The notes beneath the pieces were generated by a model. That model was given only the letters and a program-made list of their open reading frames with translations, did no database searches and was not told where the DNA came from. A DNA stretch of 33,851 nucleotides from Silicimonas sp. (GTDB taxonomy: Bacteria > Pseudomonadota > Alphaproteobacteria > Rhodobacterales > Rhodobacteraceae): NCBI GenBank assembly GCA_013002465.1, contig JABDJO010000001.1, positions 1-33,851 of the forward strand. Direction: 5' to 3'. Made by a program: the position numbers and the translations under genes. This document shows positions 24,816 through 33,312 of the stretch, piece after piece; position 1 is the stretch's first letter; each line of letters opens with the position of its first letter.

Positions 24816-25898
24816 ATGCCCAGGTCCGAATTGCTCTTTAACAGGATGTCCCCGGGACGGGCGGCGCAATCGAACAGGACCGGTCGGTTCGAGCCTCACG
24901 CACGCGAAGGGTTTGACGACGGTTGGGATTTGGACGAAGACCTGCCACCCACAAGGACCGAGGTGTCGATCGAGCGGCCAAGATCGGTCATTACCCGGAA
25001 CACCTCTCCGGATATTGCGTTCGACAGGTCGATCAATCCCTATCGCGGGTGCGAGCATGGCTGCATTTATTGCTTTGCCCGTCCAAGCCACGCCTATCTG
25101 GGGTTGTCACCGGGGTTGGATTTCGAGACCCGGCTGATCGCGCGCCCCGAGGCGCCCGAGGTGCTGGAGCGGGAATTGCGGGCGAAGTCCTATCGCCCGG
25201 CGGTGATCGCCATGGGCACCAACACCGATCCCTATCAGCCGATTGAGAAGGAACACCGGATCATGCGCCGGATATTGGAGGTGCTTTACGCCTATCGTCA
25301 CCCCGTTGCGGTGGTCACCAAGGGCACTTTGATCGAGCGTGACATGGACATTCTGGGCGAAATGGGGCGGCAGGGCCTGGCGCGCGTCGGTATTTCGGTG
25401 ACCACGCTGGATGCGCGAGTTGCGCGCGCGATGGAACCCCGTGTGCCCGCGCCTGCGCGCCGGATCGAGACTATTCGACGTCTGAGCGAGGCGGGCTGTC
25501 CGGTGCGGGTGATGGTGGCACCGGTGGTTCCCGCCCTGACCGATCACGAACTTGAAGCGATCCTTGAGGCGGCGGCCAAGGCTGGTGCGGTGGCGGCAAG
25601 CTGGATCATGTTGCGTCTACCCCGCGAAGTTGCGCCCCTTTTCCGCGAGTGGCTGGCGGCGCATTTCCCCGATCGGGCCGCACGAGTCATGGGGCGGGTA
25701 CGTGATTTGCACGGCGGTCAGGATTATTCCGCCGATTGGGGCAAGCGTCTGACCGGCGAGGGGGCCTTTGCCGATCTGGTCGCAAAGCGTTTTGCGGTTG
25801 CAACGAGGCGGCTTGGGCTAAGTGACGCGTTGCCGTCTTTGCGGTGCGATCTGTTCAGAAAGCCTGCACGCGCAGGCGATCAGTTGTCGCTGTTTTGA
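24816..25898 (+). CDS. PA0069 family radical SAM protein
   Basis: A radical SAM protein of about 360 residues. The [4Fe-4S] motif C-x3-C-x2-C is seen in YRGCEHGCIYCFARPSHAY (C79, C83, C86 from this start). It continues with FETRLIARPEAPEVLERE, GTNTDPYQPIEKE, VTKGTLIERDMDIL and a tail with HGGQDYSADWGKRL. The family is related to SplB-like proteins and has no settled reaction. The start is uncertain: ATG 24816 has no good ribosome site, ATG 24846 has AGG directly against it, and GTG 24771 has GGGGA nearby. It stands where I would expect murC, ahead of the DUF2484 genes. Confidence 0.85.
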   Translation: MPRSELLFNRMSPGRAAQSNRTGRFEPHAREGFDDGWDLDEDLPPTRTEVSIERPRSVITRNTSPDIAFDRSINPYRGCEHGCIYCFARPSHAYLGLSPGLDFETRLIARPEAPEVLERELRAKSYRPAVIAMGTNTDPYQPIEKEHRIMRRILEVLYAYRHPVAVVTKGTLIERDMDILGEMGRQGLARVGISVTTLDARVARAMEPRVPAPARRIETIRRLSEAGCPVRVMVAPVVPALTDHELEAILEAAAKAGAVAASWIMLRLPREVAPLFREWLAAHFPDRAARVMGRVRDLHGGQDYSADWGKRLTGEGAFADLVAKRFAVATRRLGLSDALPSLRCDLFRKPARAGDQLSLF

Positions 25899-25951
25899 GG
25901 AGCGGGGCGCAAACTGGCCGGTTTGGACGGGGTTCCTGCCGTGTATGGCGT

Positions 25952-25970
25952 CAAATTCCTGCCGAATTTG
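25952..25970 (+). promoter_or_regulatory. Hairpin between the radical SAM and DUF2484 genes
   Basis: CAAATTC, CTGCC, GAATTTG: a perfect 7-bp stem with a 5-nt loop in the 106-nt gap, with no T-run after it. It could be a weak terminator or an operator. Confidence 0.3.
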
Positions 25971-26004
25971 GGCGTTAGGTCCTAAGCCGGAAAGGAGAAA
26001 ACCC

Positions 26005-26259
26005 ATGTCGCTTTCGATGATTGCGGGGTGTCTTTGGGTGGTTCTGGCGACGATCGTCGCCATGCTGCCGATGCGGGCACAGTATCCGCCGGGGATTGCG
26101 CTGTTGTTGGCGGCACCGGTGCTTTTGGGCTGGCTGGCCCTGGATCACGGACCTTGGGTTTTTGCCGCCGGTTTTCTGGCCTTTCTTTCGATGTTTCGCC
26201 GACCCCTTTGGTATCTGGGGCGCCGGGCCTTCGCCGGGGTCAATGAGGCGGGGTTATGA
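26005..26259 (+). CDS. DUF2484 family membrane protein, copy 1
   Basis: An 84-residue protein with three hydrophobic segments (about 3-22, 27-45, 48-64): starts SLSMIAGCLWVVLATIVAMLP and ends with FRRPLWYLGRRAF. It belongs to DUF2484, a Rhodobacterales family usually found just before murB. AAAGGAG lies 7 nt before the ATG. Its stop overlaps the next gene by ATGA. A role near peptidoglycan synthesis is implied only by location. Confidence 0.85.
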   Translation: MSLSMIAGCLWVVLATIVAMLPMRAQYPPGIALLLAAPVLLGWLALDHGPWVFAAGFLAFLSMFRRPLWYLGRRAFAGVNEAGL

Positions 26260-26516
26260 GCGCGCCATTGATGCTGGCCTGCCTCTGGTGCGTTCTGGCC
26301 AATGTGATCGCGATGTTTCCATCCAGGCACAAGCACTGGCCGGCGGCTTATGTGCTGATGACGTTCGGCGTGCCGATCCTGGTTTGGGTATTCCTGAGCG
26401 ATGGCATCTGGACCGGGCTGATCGTGCTGGCCGCCGCCATGTCGATCCTGCGTTGGCCGGTCCGGTATCTGGCGCGTTGGATCCGGTCGCAGGTCTTGCG
26501 CGAGGCTGTGGATTAG
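26256..26516 (+). CDS. DUF2484 family membrane protein, copy 2
   Basis: An 86-residue paralogue of the gene before it, overlapping it by 4 bp. It shares the start LACLWCVLANVIAMFPSRHKHWP and the end SILRWPVRYLARWI with copy 1, so the pair arose by tandem duplication. It has three hydrophobic segments. It leads towards murB across a 168-nt gap that contains two hairpins. Confidence 0.85.
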   Translation: MSAPLMLACLWCVLANVIAMFPSRHKHWPAAYVLMTFGVPILVWVFLSDGIWTGLIVLAAAMSILRWPVRYLARWIRSQVLREAVD

Positions 26517-26560
26517 GGGCGCGGCCCCCGCCGCCGTGCTGGCGTTTCCCCCGGAGTGCT
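26516..26560 (+). repeat. Possible degraded copy of the stem-loop repeat
   Basis: GGGGC, GCG, GCCCC (26516-26528), then CGTGCT and CCCCCGGAG, similar in order to the element at 1959-2008 but without the ATATTTT and GATGAAG words. It directly follows the second DUF2484 stop. Confidence 0.3.
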
Positions 26561-26569
26561 TACCTTACG

Positions 26570-26587
26570 GCGTTTGCCCGCAAACGC
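26570..26587 (+). promoter_or_regulatory. Perfect 18-bp palindrome before murB
   Basis: GCGTTTGC, CC, GCAAACGC, in the gap between the second DUF2484 gene and murB, about 100 nt before murB. It could be an operator or an mRNA hairpin. Confidence 0.4.
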
Positions 26588-26684
26588 CTATCGGCAAGGC
26601 AGTGCCCGCAATCCCCAAAAGACAGGAAGAAGCGCAGATTTATTCGAATTGTTCTTGCGTGGTCTGGATGCTAGCCCGGGCGGT

Positions 26685-27629
26685 ATGGGCAAAGTTTCTG
26701 ATATCGACGTCCGGGGCCGGTTGACGCCCGATTACGATCTGTCGGGGTTGACCTGGCTGCGCGTCGGCGGTCCGGCAGACTGGTTGTTTCTGCCCAAGGA
26801 CGCCGACGACCTGGCGGGCTTTCTGGCGGCCTTGCCCAAGGACGTGGCGGTCTTTCCCATGGGCGTTGGATCGAACCTGATCGTGCGTGACGGCGGCTTG
26901 CGGTCCGTGGTGATCCGGTTGGGGCGGGCTTTTGCCGAGGTGTCTTTCGAAGGCGATCTGGTGACAGCCGGGGCCGGGGCTTTGGACGCTCAGGTCGCAA
27001 GGAAGGCGGCCGAGGCGGGGCTGGATCTGACGTTCCTGCGCACCATCCCGGGCGCAATCGGCGGTGCTGTTCGGATGAATGCCGGGTGCTATGGGTCCTA
27101 TGTGGCCGATCACTTCGTCTCGGCCGAGGTCGTGCTGCGGACCGGCGAACGTGCAACGCTTGGACCCGGCGAACTTGATTTCCGCTATCGTCAGAGCGAC
27201 TTGCCGGACGGGGCTGTCATCATATCGGCGGTGTTCCGCGCAAGTCCCGGTAACCCCGATGTGCTGGCGGAAAGGATGGAGGCCCAGCTTGCCAAGCGGG
27301 ACGAGACCCAGCCGACGAAGGCCCTGACCGCCGGAAGCACATTTAGGAATCCGGCCGGATTCAGTTCGACCGGCAAGGCCGACGACAGTCACGACATGAA
27401 GGCCTGGAAGGTGATTGACGACGCCGGCATGCGCGGAGCCGCCCGGGGCGGGGCGCAGATGTCGCCGATGCATTCCAATTTTCTGGTCAACACAGGCGGG
27501 GCCACGGCGGCGGATCTGGAAGGATTGGGCGAAGAGGTGCGCGAAAGGGTGTTCGAGCGTATGGGAATCAGATTAGAATGGGAAATCATGAGGGTTGGCG
27601 AACCGGCCCCAGAGGCAGACGACAAGTAA
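26685..27629 (+). CDS. murB: UDP-N-acetylmuramate dehydrogenase
   Basis: Second committed step of peptidoglycan precursor synthesis: NADPH-dependent reduction of enolpyruvyl-UDP-GlcNAc, with FAD. The 314-residue length fits the shorter type II MurB. FAD-domain marks are [29 protein letters not shown] and [21 protein letters not shown]. The catalytic Ser is in [10 protein letters not shown], and the late Glu in RLEWEI. The ATG at 26685 is chosen by similarity of the start ([19 protein letters not shown]); the ribosome site (GGGCGGT) is weak. It is in the dcw run with ddl-ftsQAZ. Confidence 0.95.
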   Translation: MGKVSDIDVRGRLTPDYDLSGLTWLRVGGPADWLFLPKDADDLAGFLAALPKDVAVFPMGVGSNLIVRDGGLRSVVIRLGRAFAEVSFEGDLVTAGAGALDAQVARKAAEAGLDLTFLRTIPGAIGGAVRMNAGCYGSYVADHFVSAEVVLRTGERATLGPGELDFRYRQSDLPDGAVIISAVFRASPGNPDVLAERMEAQLAKRDETQPTKALTAGSTFRNPAGFSSTGKADDSHDMKAWKVIDDAGMRGAARGGAQMSPMHSNFLVNTGGATAADLEGLGEEVRERVFERMGIRLEWEIMRVGEPAPEADDK

Positions 27630-27670
27630 CCAGGGGCGGACAACGTCCTTAGAACAGGTAAGTGGCGGGT

Positions 27671-28585
27671 ATGTCGAGCAGGGCAACCCCCAAAGTGACC
27701 GTACTCATGGGCGGACCTTCGGCAGAGCGCGAGGTGTCCTTGTCCTCGGGACGCGAATGTGCGGCGGCGCTGCGGGCGGCAGATTACGATGTAAGCGAAT
27801 TGGACGCGGGCAGGGATGTCGCCGCGCGGTTGGCGCGTCTTGCGCCCGACGTGGTGTTCAACGCGCTGCATGGCCGGTGGGGCGAAGACGGCTGTGTTCA
27901 GGGTATCCTTGAGTGGTTGCAGATCCCCTATACCCATTCCGGCGTGCTGGCGTCGGCGCTTGCCATGGACAAGACCCGGTCGAAGGCCGTTTTCGAAGCC
28001 GCGGGCATTCCGGTGGTCAAAAGCGGGCTTTATTCCAAGTCCGAGATCACGGCGGACCATGTGATGGAACCGCCCTATGTGGTGAAGCCCAACAACGAAG
28101 GATCTTCGGTCGGTATATATATAGTGCCCGAACACGCCAACCGTCCGCCCGAGATTGCCGCCGACATGCCCGGGACGCTGATGGTCGAGGCTTATGCGGC
28201 GGGGCGCGAATTGACGGTCACCGTTATGGGCGACCGGGCCTTGTGCGTGACCGAGATTTTCGCCGACGGCTGGTATGACTACGAGGCGAAGTACGCGCCG
28301 GGCGGATCGCGCCATGAAGTGCCCGCCGGTATTCCGCCCGACATCGAGGCGGCCTGTCTGGCGCACGCAAGTACCGCCCACGAGGTTCTGGGATGCCGGG
28401 GTGTCAGCCGGACGGATTTTCGCTGGGACGAATCCCAGGGTCTGGACGGGTTGATCACGCTTGAGACCAATACGCAGCCCGGGATGACCCCGACATCGCT
28501 GGTGCCGGAACAAGCGGCCCATATCGGCATGAGTTTCGCCGAACTGTGCGACTGGATCGTAGGAGATGCCTCGTGCGACCGATAA
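27671..28585 (+). CDS. ddl: D-alanine--D-alanine ligase
   Basis: Makes the D-Ala-D-Ala end of the peptidoglycan stem peptide. The protein is 304 residues, normal for DdlB-type enzymes. N-terminal VTVLMGGPSAEREVSLSSG, central VVKPNNEGSSVGIYIV (ATP-grasp loop), and C-terminal ITLETNTQPGMTPTSLVPEQA are diagnostic. A GTG at 27662 is a possible alternative start 3 codons upstream. Its end overlaps ftsQ by 13 bp. Confidence 0.96.
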   Translation: MSSRATPKVTVLMGGPSAEREVSLSSGRECAAALRAADYDVSELDAGRDVAARLARLAPDVVFNALHGRWGEDGCVQGILEWLQIPYTHSGVLASALAMDKTRSKAVFEAAGIPVVKSGLYSKSEITADHVMEPPYVVKPNNEGSSVGIYIVPEHANRPPEIAADMPGTLMVEAYAAGRELTVTVMGDRALCVTEIFADGWYDYEAKYAPGGSRHEVPAGIPPDIEAACLAHASTAHEVLGCRGVSRTDFRWDESQGLDGLITLETNTQPGMTPTSLVPEQAAHIGMSFAELCDWIVGDASCDR

Positions 28586-29424
28586 GAGACCCCGCACCGT
28601 CCCGGCTTGCCTATCGCCTCAATCGCTTGATGCTGCGCCCCTGGGTGCGGGTTTTCCTGCGCTATGGATTGCCGGTGCTTATCCTGGCGTCGCTTGGTGC
28701 GTTTTGGGCCTCGGATCAGGGGCGGCGCGACGATGCCATGGATCGGCTGGCCGAATTGCGCCGTCAGATCGAGGAACGGCCCGAATTCATGGTGCGCCTG
28801 ATGACGGTCGAAAAGGCGACGCCTTCGGTGGCGGCGGACATACGCGAGATCCTGTCGATCGACTTCCCGGTGTCGTCGTTCGATCTGGACCTGAACGGGT
28901 TGCAGGAAGCGGTGGAAACCCTGGATGCGGTGGCGGTGGCCTCGGTGCGGATCAGAACCGGCGGCATTCTTGAGGTTGACGTCGAAGAGCGAAAGCCCCG
29001 GGTCATCTGGCGCGGCGACGACGCGCTGACCCTGTTGGACAAGACCGGGCATCCCGTCGCCCCCTTGGACGCGCGGACGGCGCGGCCCGATCTGCCGTTG
29101 GTTGCAGGAAAGGGCGCGGATCAGGCCGTGGGGGAAGCCCTGGAGTTGTTCCTGGCCTCGGCCCCCATTCAAAGCCGGTTGCGCGGGCTTTTGAGGGTCG
29201 GCGAGCGTCGGTGGGACGTGGTGCTTGATCGTGACCAGCGGATCATGCTGCCCGAAGAGGATGCCGTCATGGCGCTGGAAAAGGCGATTGCGCTGGACGT
29301 CGCGCAGGACCTTTTGGAGCGCGATATTTCGGTGGTGGATTTTCGCAATCCCGGTCGCCCGGTGCTGCGGCTTGGAACCACGGCCTTCGAGACATTGTAC
29401 GAAACAGGATTGAACACCGAATGA
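28573..29424 (+). CDS. ftsQ: Cell division protein FtsQ
   Basis: Bitopic divisome protein of 283 residues. A basic cytoplasmic tail is followed by one membrane segment (about 29-47, LRYGLPVLILASLGAFWAS), then a periplasmic POTRA domain (VSSFDLDLNGLQEAVETLDAV, ILEVDVEERKPRVIW) and the FtsQ domain. The start is a GTG at 28573 with AGGAG 8 nt upstream, inside the end of ddl. It ends in an ATGA overlap with ftsA. Confidence 0.93.
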   Translation: MRPIRDPAPSRLAYRLNRLMLRPWVRVFLRYGLPVLILASLGAFWASDQGRRDDAMDRLAELRRQIEERPEFMVRLMTVEKATPSVAADIREILSIDFPVSSFDLDLNGLQEAVETLDAVAVASVRIRTGGILEVDVEERKPRVIWRGDDALTLLDKTGHPVAPLDARTARPDLPLVAGKGADQAVGEALELFLASAPIQSRLRGLLRVGERRWDVVLDRDQRIMLPEEDAVMALEKAIALDVAQDLLERDISVVDFRNPGRPVLRLGTTAFETLYETGLNTE

Positions 29425-30764
29425 GAATGATGAGCGATCTTTACGAAAGCCAGCGGTCCATGCGGGCGATGCGACGGGCGGCCATTCAGCGTGGTGTCAT
29501 CGCCATTCTGGACGTGGGCACATCCAAGATCGCCTGCCTGATCCTGCGGTTCGACGGGCGCGAACGCCTGCCTCAGGGCGACGGTATCGGCGCCATGGCC
29601 GGACAAACGCAGTTTCGGGTGATCGGGGCGGCGACCACGCGGTCGCGGGGCATTGAACTGGGCGAAACCTGCGCGGTGCAGGAAACCGAGCGCGCCATTC
29701 GTACGGCGGTGCAGGCGGCTCAGAAGATGGCCGGGTGCCGCGTCGATCATGTGATTGCCTGTCTTTCGGGCGGGCAACCAAGATCATATGGCCTGGCCGG
29801 TATCGTCAACGTGGAAGGTGATGTTGTGGGCGAAGCCGACATCGCCCGGGTTCTGGCGGCCTGTGACGTGCCCGACTATGGGGCCGAGCGCGAGATTCTG
29901 CACGCCCAGCCGGTGAACTTTGCGCTTGATCACCGGACGGGCCTGATAGATCCCCGCGACCAGATCGGTCAGCGGCTGGCCTGCGACATGCACATGCTGA
30001 CCGTGGACCGCAGCGTCATACAGAACCTGATATATTGCCTGAAACGATGCGATCTGGAACTGGCCGGGTTGGCGCAATCGTCTTACGTCTCGGGGATCTC
30101 GGCGCTGGTCGAGGACGAACAGGAACTGGGCGCGGCCTGCATCGACATGGGCGGCGGCATCACGGGTCTGTCGATTTTCATGAAAAAGCACATGATCTAT
30201 GCCGATGCCGTGCGCTTGGGCGGCGCACACGTGACGCAGGACATTTCGAAGGGTTTGCAGGTTTCGCTGACCGTGGCCGAGCGGATCAAGACCTTTCATG
30301 GCGGCGTTGTGGCGACCGGCATGGACGACCGCGAGATGATCGAGGTCGGGGGCGAGACCGGGGATTGGGAACATGACCGACGCACCGTCAGCCGCGCCGA
30401 GTTGATCGGCATCATGCGGCCCCGGGTCGAAGAAATCCTGGAAGAGGTGCGCGAGCGACTGGATGCCGCCGGGTTCGACGATCTGCCAAGCCAGCAGATC
30501 GTTCTGACGGGTGGGGCCAGCCAGATACCCGGGCTGGATACCTTGGCGCCGAAAATACTCGGCCAGCAGGTGCGCATCGGGCGCCCATTGCGGGTACATG
30601 GCTTGCCACAGGCGGCAACGGGCACCGGGTTTGCCAGTGCCGTCGGTCTGAGCCTGTTTGCCGCGCACCCCCAGGACGAGTTCTGGGATTTCGAAATGCC
30701 GTCCGATCTGGGCGCGCCGCGCTCGCTGAAACGGGCGGTGAAATGGTTCAAGGACAACTGGTGA
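29421..30764 (+). CDS. ftsA: Cell division protein FtsA
   Basis: Actin-like ATPase that tethers FtsZ to the membrane. The 447-residue protein has phosphate-1 IAILDVGTSKIACLI, the 1C-subdomain region, phosphate-2 CIDMGGGITGLSIF, and adenosine-site LTGGASQIPGL. It ends in the amphipathic membrane-binding helix SLKRAVKWFKDNW. Starts at 29427 and 29430 are possible alternatives a few codons in. Its TGA shares a base with the next small ORF (TGATG). Confidence 0.95.
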   Translation: MRMMSDLYESQRSMRAMRRAAIQRGVIAILDVGTSKIACLILRFDGRERLPQGDGIGAMAGQTQFRVIGAATTRSRGIELGETCAVQETERAIRTAVQAAQKMAGCRVDHVIACLSGGQPRSYGLAGIVNVEGDVVGEADIARVLAACDVPDYGAEREILHAQPVNFALDHRTGLIDPRDQIGQRLACDMHMLTVDRSVIQNLIYCLKRCDLELAGLAQSSYVSGISALVEDEQELGAACIDMGGGITGLSIFMKKHMIYADAVRLGGAHVTQDISKGLQVSLTVAERIKTFHGGVVATGMDDREMIEVGGETGDWEHDRRTVSRAELIGIMRPRVEEILEEVRERLDAAGFDDLPSQQIVLTGGASQIPGLDTLAPKILGQQVRIGRPLRVHGLPQAATGTGFASAVGLSLFAAHPQDEFWDFEMPSDLGAPRSLKRAVKWFKDNW

Positions 30765-31063
30765 TGGGCAGACTTCATCAGATCGCCCGCGAGGAACTGG
30801 CCCGAACGCCGCTTTCCCCGGTCGAGCAACGGGTGCTTGCCGGCGAGTTGACCAAAGTCGTGTCGGATCTGATCGCAACCGGTCGGATTCACTTCGGCGA
30901 GGCCTTGCCCATCCGCATATCGTCCGCAACGCACAAATGCGAATCTGTTAAGTTATCCACAAGGTCGGAAAACGACCACGGCAGAGGCAGAGCGGCCACC
31001 AGAGATTGTGAAGTGCAACCGGAAGTTGCGGTTTCGATGCGACCCGGGGGGTCGTTCGTATGA
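30764..31063 (+). CDS. Small ORF coupled to ftsA, function unknown
   Basis: A 99-codon ORF whose ATG overlaps the ftsA stop (TGATG). The first 50 or so codons (GRLHQIAREELARTPLSP, VEQRVLAGELTKVVSDLI) have GC-rich third positions and look like an amphipathic helical protein. After about residue 55 the codon choice becomes irregular, and the DnaA box and GANTC site fall inside the frame. Either it is a real small protein whose tail doubles as a regulatory region, or its end is a decayed or extended frame. I recognise no family. Confidence 0.4.
   Translation: MGRLHQIAREELARTPLSPVEQRVLAGELTKVVSDLIATGRIHFGEALPIRISSATHKCESVKLSTRSENDHGRGRAATRDCEVQPEVAVSMRPGGSFV
30941..30961 (+). promoter_or_regulatory. 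DnaA box with adjacent GANTC site upstream of ftsZ
   Basis: TTATCCACA at 30953-30961 is a perfect match to the E. coli DnaA box TTATNCACA. GAATC at 30941-30945 is a CcrM-type GANTC site, and another GAATC is at 31166-31170. In Caulobacter, DnaA and GANTC methylation influence ftsZ transcription, so the same logic is plausible here. No other perfect box was noticed in the window. Confidence 0.55.
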
Positions 31064-31170
31064 AGATAGAGCTATAAGTGTGCGACAACACACAGGATAT
31101 TGAGGGACCGGCAATATGCTGCGGGTAGGAAACAAAAAATTGCCATATTTCGTGGTTTCGGTCGCGAATC

Positions 31171-31234
31171 GGGGTGACCTGCGACTTGCCTTTGGGTAAT
31201 GTCACCCCCATCCAGCAGGCGACCCTTAGGGTCG
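31171..31234 (+). promoter_or_regulatory. Structured leader before ftsZ (two hairpins)
   Basis: First, GGGGTGAC (31171-31178) pairs with GTCACCCC (31201-31208) around a 22-nt loop, a perfect 8-bp stem. Second, CGACCCT, T, AGGGTCG (31220-31234) is a 15-bp near-perfect palindrome. Both lie within 120 nt of the ftsZ start and could shape translation, RNA processing or protein binding. Confidence 0.45.
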
Positions 31235-31288
31235 TGAATGACTGCGCCTCTGCCCGGTGGCGCGAAAGAAAAACAGGCGGACGTACCT

Positions 31289-32833
31289 ATGACTTTGAAT
31301 TTGACCATGCCCTCCCACGAAGAGCTGAAGCCGCGTATTACGGTTTTTGGAGTTGGAGGCGCCGGCGGGAACGCCGTCAATAATATGATTGAGAAAATGC
31401 TTGATGGCGTGGAGTTCGTGGTGGCCAACACGGATGCCCAGGCACTTCAGCAAAGCCACGCTTCGACGAAAATCCAGATGGGTGTTCGGGTTACCGAAGG
31501 TCTAGGCGCGGGCGCGCGGCCGTCGGTTGGTGCTGCTGCTGCGGAAGAAACGATCGAAGAGATCGTCGATCAGCTGGCGGGCGCACACATGTGTTTTATC
31601 ACTGCGGGCATGGGCGGCGGCACCGGGACCGGTGCGGCTCCGATCATCGCTCAGGCAGCGCGCGAACTGGGTGTGCTGACCGTCGGCGTCGTGACAAAGC
31701 CGTTCCAGTTCGAAGGCGCCAAGCGGATGCGCCAGGCGGAAGAGGGCGTGGATGCGCTGCAAAAGATGGTTGATACGCTGATCATCATTCCAAACCAGAA
31801 CCTGTTCCGCATCGCCAACGAAAAGACGACCTTCACCGAGGCGTTTTCGATGGCAGATGACGTTTTGCATCAAGGCGTCAAGGGCGTGACCGACCTGATG
31901 GTGCGCCCGGGCCTGATCAACCTGGATTTCGCCGACGTGCGTTCGGTGATGGACGAGATGGGCAAGGCCATGATGGGCACCGGCGAGGCCGACGGCGAAG
32001 ACCGCGCGGTGCAGGCAGCCGAAAAGGCGATTGCCAATCCGCTGCTGGACGAAATCAGCTTGAAGGGTGCCAAGGGTGTCTTGATCAACATCACCGGTGC
32101 CGACGACCTGACGCTGTTCGAACTGGACGAAGCCGCCAATCGAATCCGCGAAGAGGTGGATGCCGACGCCAACATCATCGTCGGCTCGACACTGGATACG
32201 GCAATGGAAGGTCGGATGCGGGTCAGCGTTGTGGCCACCGGGATCGACGCCGTCGAGGCGGTTGAAAGTCGGCCCAGCCATCACGTGGTGACCGAGGCCG
32301 CGCCACAGCCAATGGCAGCGGCAAGCCCGGCACCGGCCCCCGTGGCAGACCCGGCTTATGCGGCCGAGGCACCGGTTCATCAGGAACCAAGCCTGTTCGA
32401 AGGGATCGACGAAGCGGCGCCGGCTGCTCTCAGCGACGACGGTCTGCCGCCGCCAGCCTATCGCCACGAACCCGAAGTTGCCGCACACCAGGCCGGTCGC
32501 CATTCTGCAGGAACGCCGACACCGGAAGCCTTGGCGCGGCTTGAGCGTGTGACGGGCCGGGCGCCCGGTTCCATGGCAAACCACGTTCCCGGCGAAGCGC
32601 GTTATGGCCGCGAAGGTCAGCCGGCACCACAGGCCCCGTCCGAGGCGGATCGGCCCCGGTTCGGCATCAATACCCTGATCAATCGCATGGCGGGCGGTGT
32701 CGCGAACCCCGACAGCGCACACGGCGCTCCACGCCAGCAACCATCGGTAAGCCGCACTGCGCCGGAACCCGAAATGAGCGAAGATCAGGAACGGATCGAA
32801 ATTCCGGCATTCCTCCGTCGCCAGGCGAACTGA
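31289..32833 (+). CDS. ftsZ: Cell division protein FtsZ
   Basis: Tubulin-like GTPase that forms the division ring. It has 514 residues: the GTPase core with [15 protein letters not shown], the signature [10 protein letters not shown] at about 109-118, the T7/synergy region [20 protein letters not shown], then a long Ala/Pro-rich linker of about 190 residues and the C-terminal peptide [12 protein letters not shown] that binds FtsA and other partners. Long linkers are common in alphaproteobacteria. The ATG at 31289 is chosen by similarity ([20 protein letters not shown]); an in-frame ATG at 31238 would add 17 residues, and the ribosome site (AGGCGG) is modest. A terminator follows. Confidence 0.97.
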   Translation: MTLNLTMPSHEELKPRITVFGVGGAGGNAVNNMIEKMLDGVEFVVANTDAQALQQSHASTKIQMGVRVTEGLGAGARPSVGAAAAEETIEEIVDQLAGAHMCFITAGMGGGTGTGAAPIIAQAARELGVLTVGVVTKPFQFEGAKRMRQAEEGVDALQKMVDTLIIIPNQNLFRIANEKTTFTEAFSMADDVLHQGVKGVTDLMVRPGLINLDFADVRSVMDEMGKAMMGTGEADGEDRAVQAAEKAIANPLLDEISLKGAKGVLINITGADDLTLFELDEAANRIREEVDADANIIVGSTLDTAMEGRMRVSVVATGIDAVEAVESRPSHHVVTEAAPQPMAAASPAPAPVADPAYAAEAPVHQEPSLFEGIDEAAPAALSDDGLPPPAYRHEPEVAAHQAGRHSAGTPTPEALARLERVTGRAPGSMANHVPGEARYGREGQPAPQAPSEADRPRFGINTLINRMAGGVANPDSAHGAPRQQPSVSRTAPEPEMSEDQERIEIPAFLRRQAN

Positions 32834-32853
32834 GGACCAAGTTCACTCCCACT

Positions 32854-32881
32854 GGGTCGGTCTTTGTGCCGGCCCTTTTTC
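32854..32881 (+). terminator. Rho-independent terminator after ftsZ
   Basis: GGGTCGG, loop TCTTTGTG, CCGGCCC (one G-T pair), then TTTTTCTT. It starts about 21 nt after the ftsZ stop, so ftsZ ends its transcription unit here and the rhodanese gene is separate. Confidence 0.88.
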
Positions 32882-32919
32882 TTGGGTAGGGTTTAGCTGT
32901 TCCAACATGGGATTCCCGA

Positions 32920-33312
32920 ATGGCCAAGCTGACGACTTCCGCAGCCGAGATGGTGGCAAAGGCACGTGCCCGCATCAAGGAAATCGAAACACCGGACTTG
33001 ATTGCCAAGGTCGACGATCCTGGTGTGGTCATCGTCGATATCCGAGATGTACGGGAACGGCAGCGCACGGGGTCTATTCCCGGCAGTGTACACGCGCCGC
33101 GGGGGATGATCGAATTCTGGGTCGATCCTGAAAGCCCCTATTTCAAGGACGTGTTCGGGCAGGACAAAACCTATGTGTTTCACTGCGCCAGCGGCTGGCG
33201 TTCGGCCCTGACCGTGGCCACCCTGCAGGACATGGGGTTTGACGCAGCACATCTGAGAGAAGGGTTTTCAACCTGGGAGGCCCAGGGTGGGCCAGTGGAA
33301 AAGCATTCCTGA
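32920..33312 (+). CDS. Rhodanese-like domain protein
   Basis: A 130-residue single-domain rhodanese (sulfurtransferase). The domain runs from VVIVDIRDVRERQRTGSIPGS to HLREGFSTWEAQGGPV, with the active-site Cys89 in the six-residue loop CASGWRS, so it should be catalytic. The N-terminal helix is AAEMVAKARARIKEIETPD. No membrane segment or signal is present. I see no obvious partner; it stands where lpxC is often found after ftsZ in relatives. Confidence 0.88.
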   Translation: MAKLTTSAAEMVAKARARIKEIETPDLIAKVDDPGVVIVDIRDVRERQRTGSIPGSVHAPRGMIEFWVDPESPYFKDVFGQDKTYVFHCASGWRSALTVATLQDMGFDAAHLREGFSTWEAQGGPVEKHS

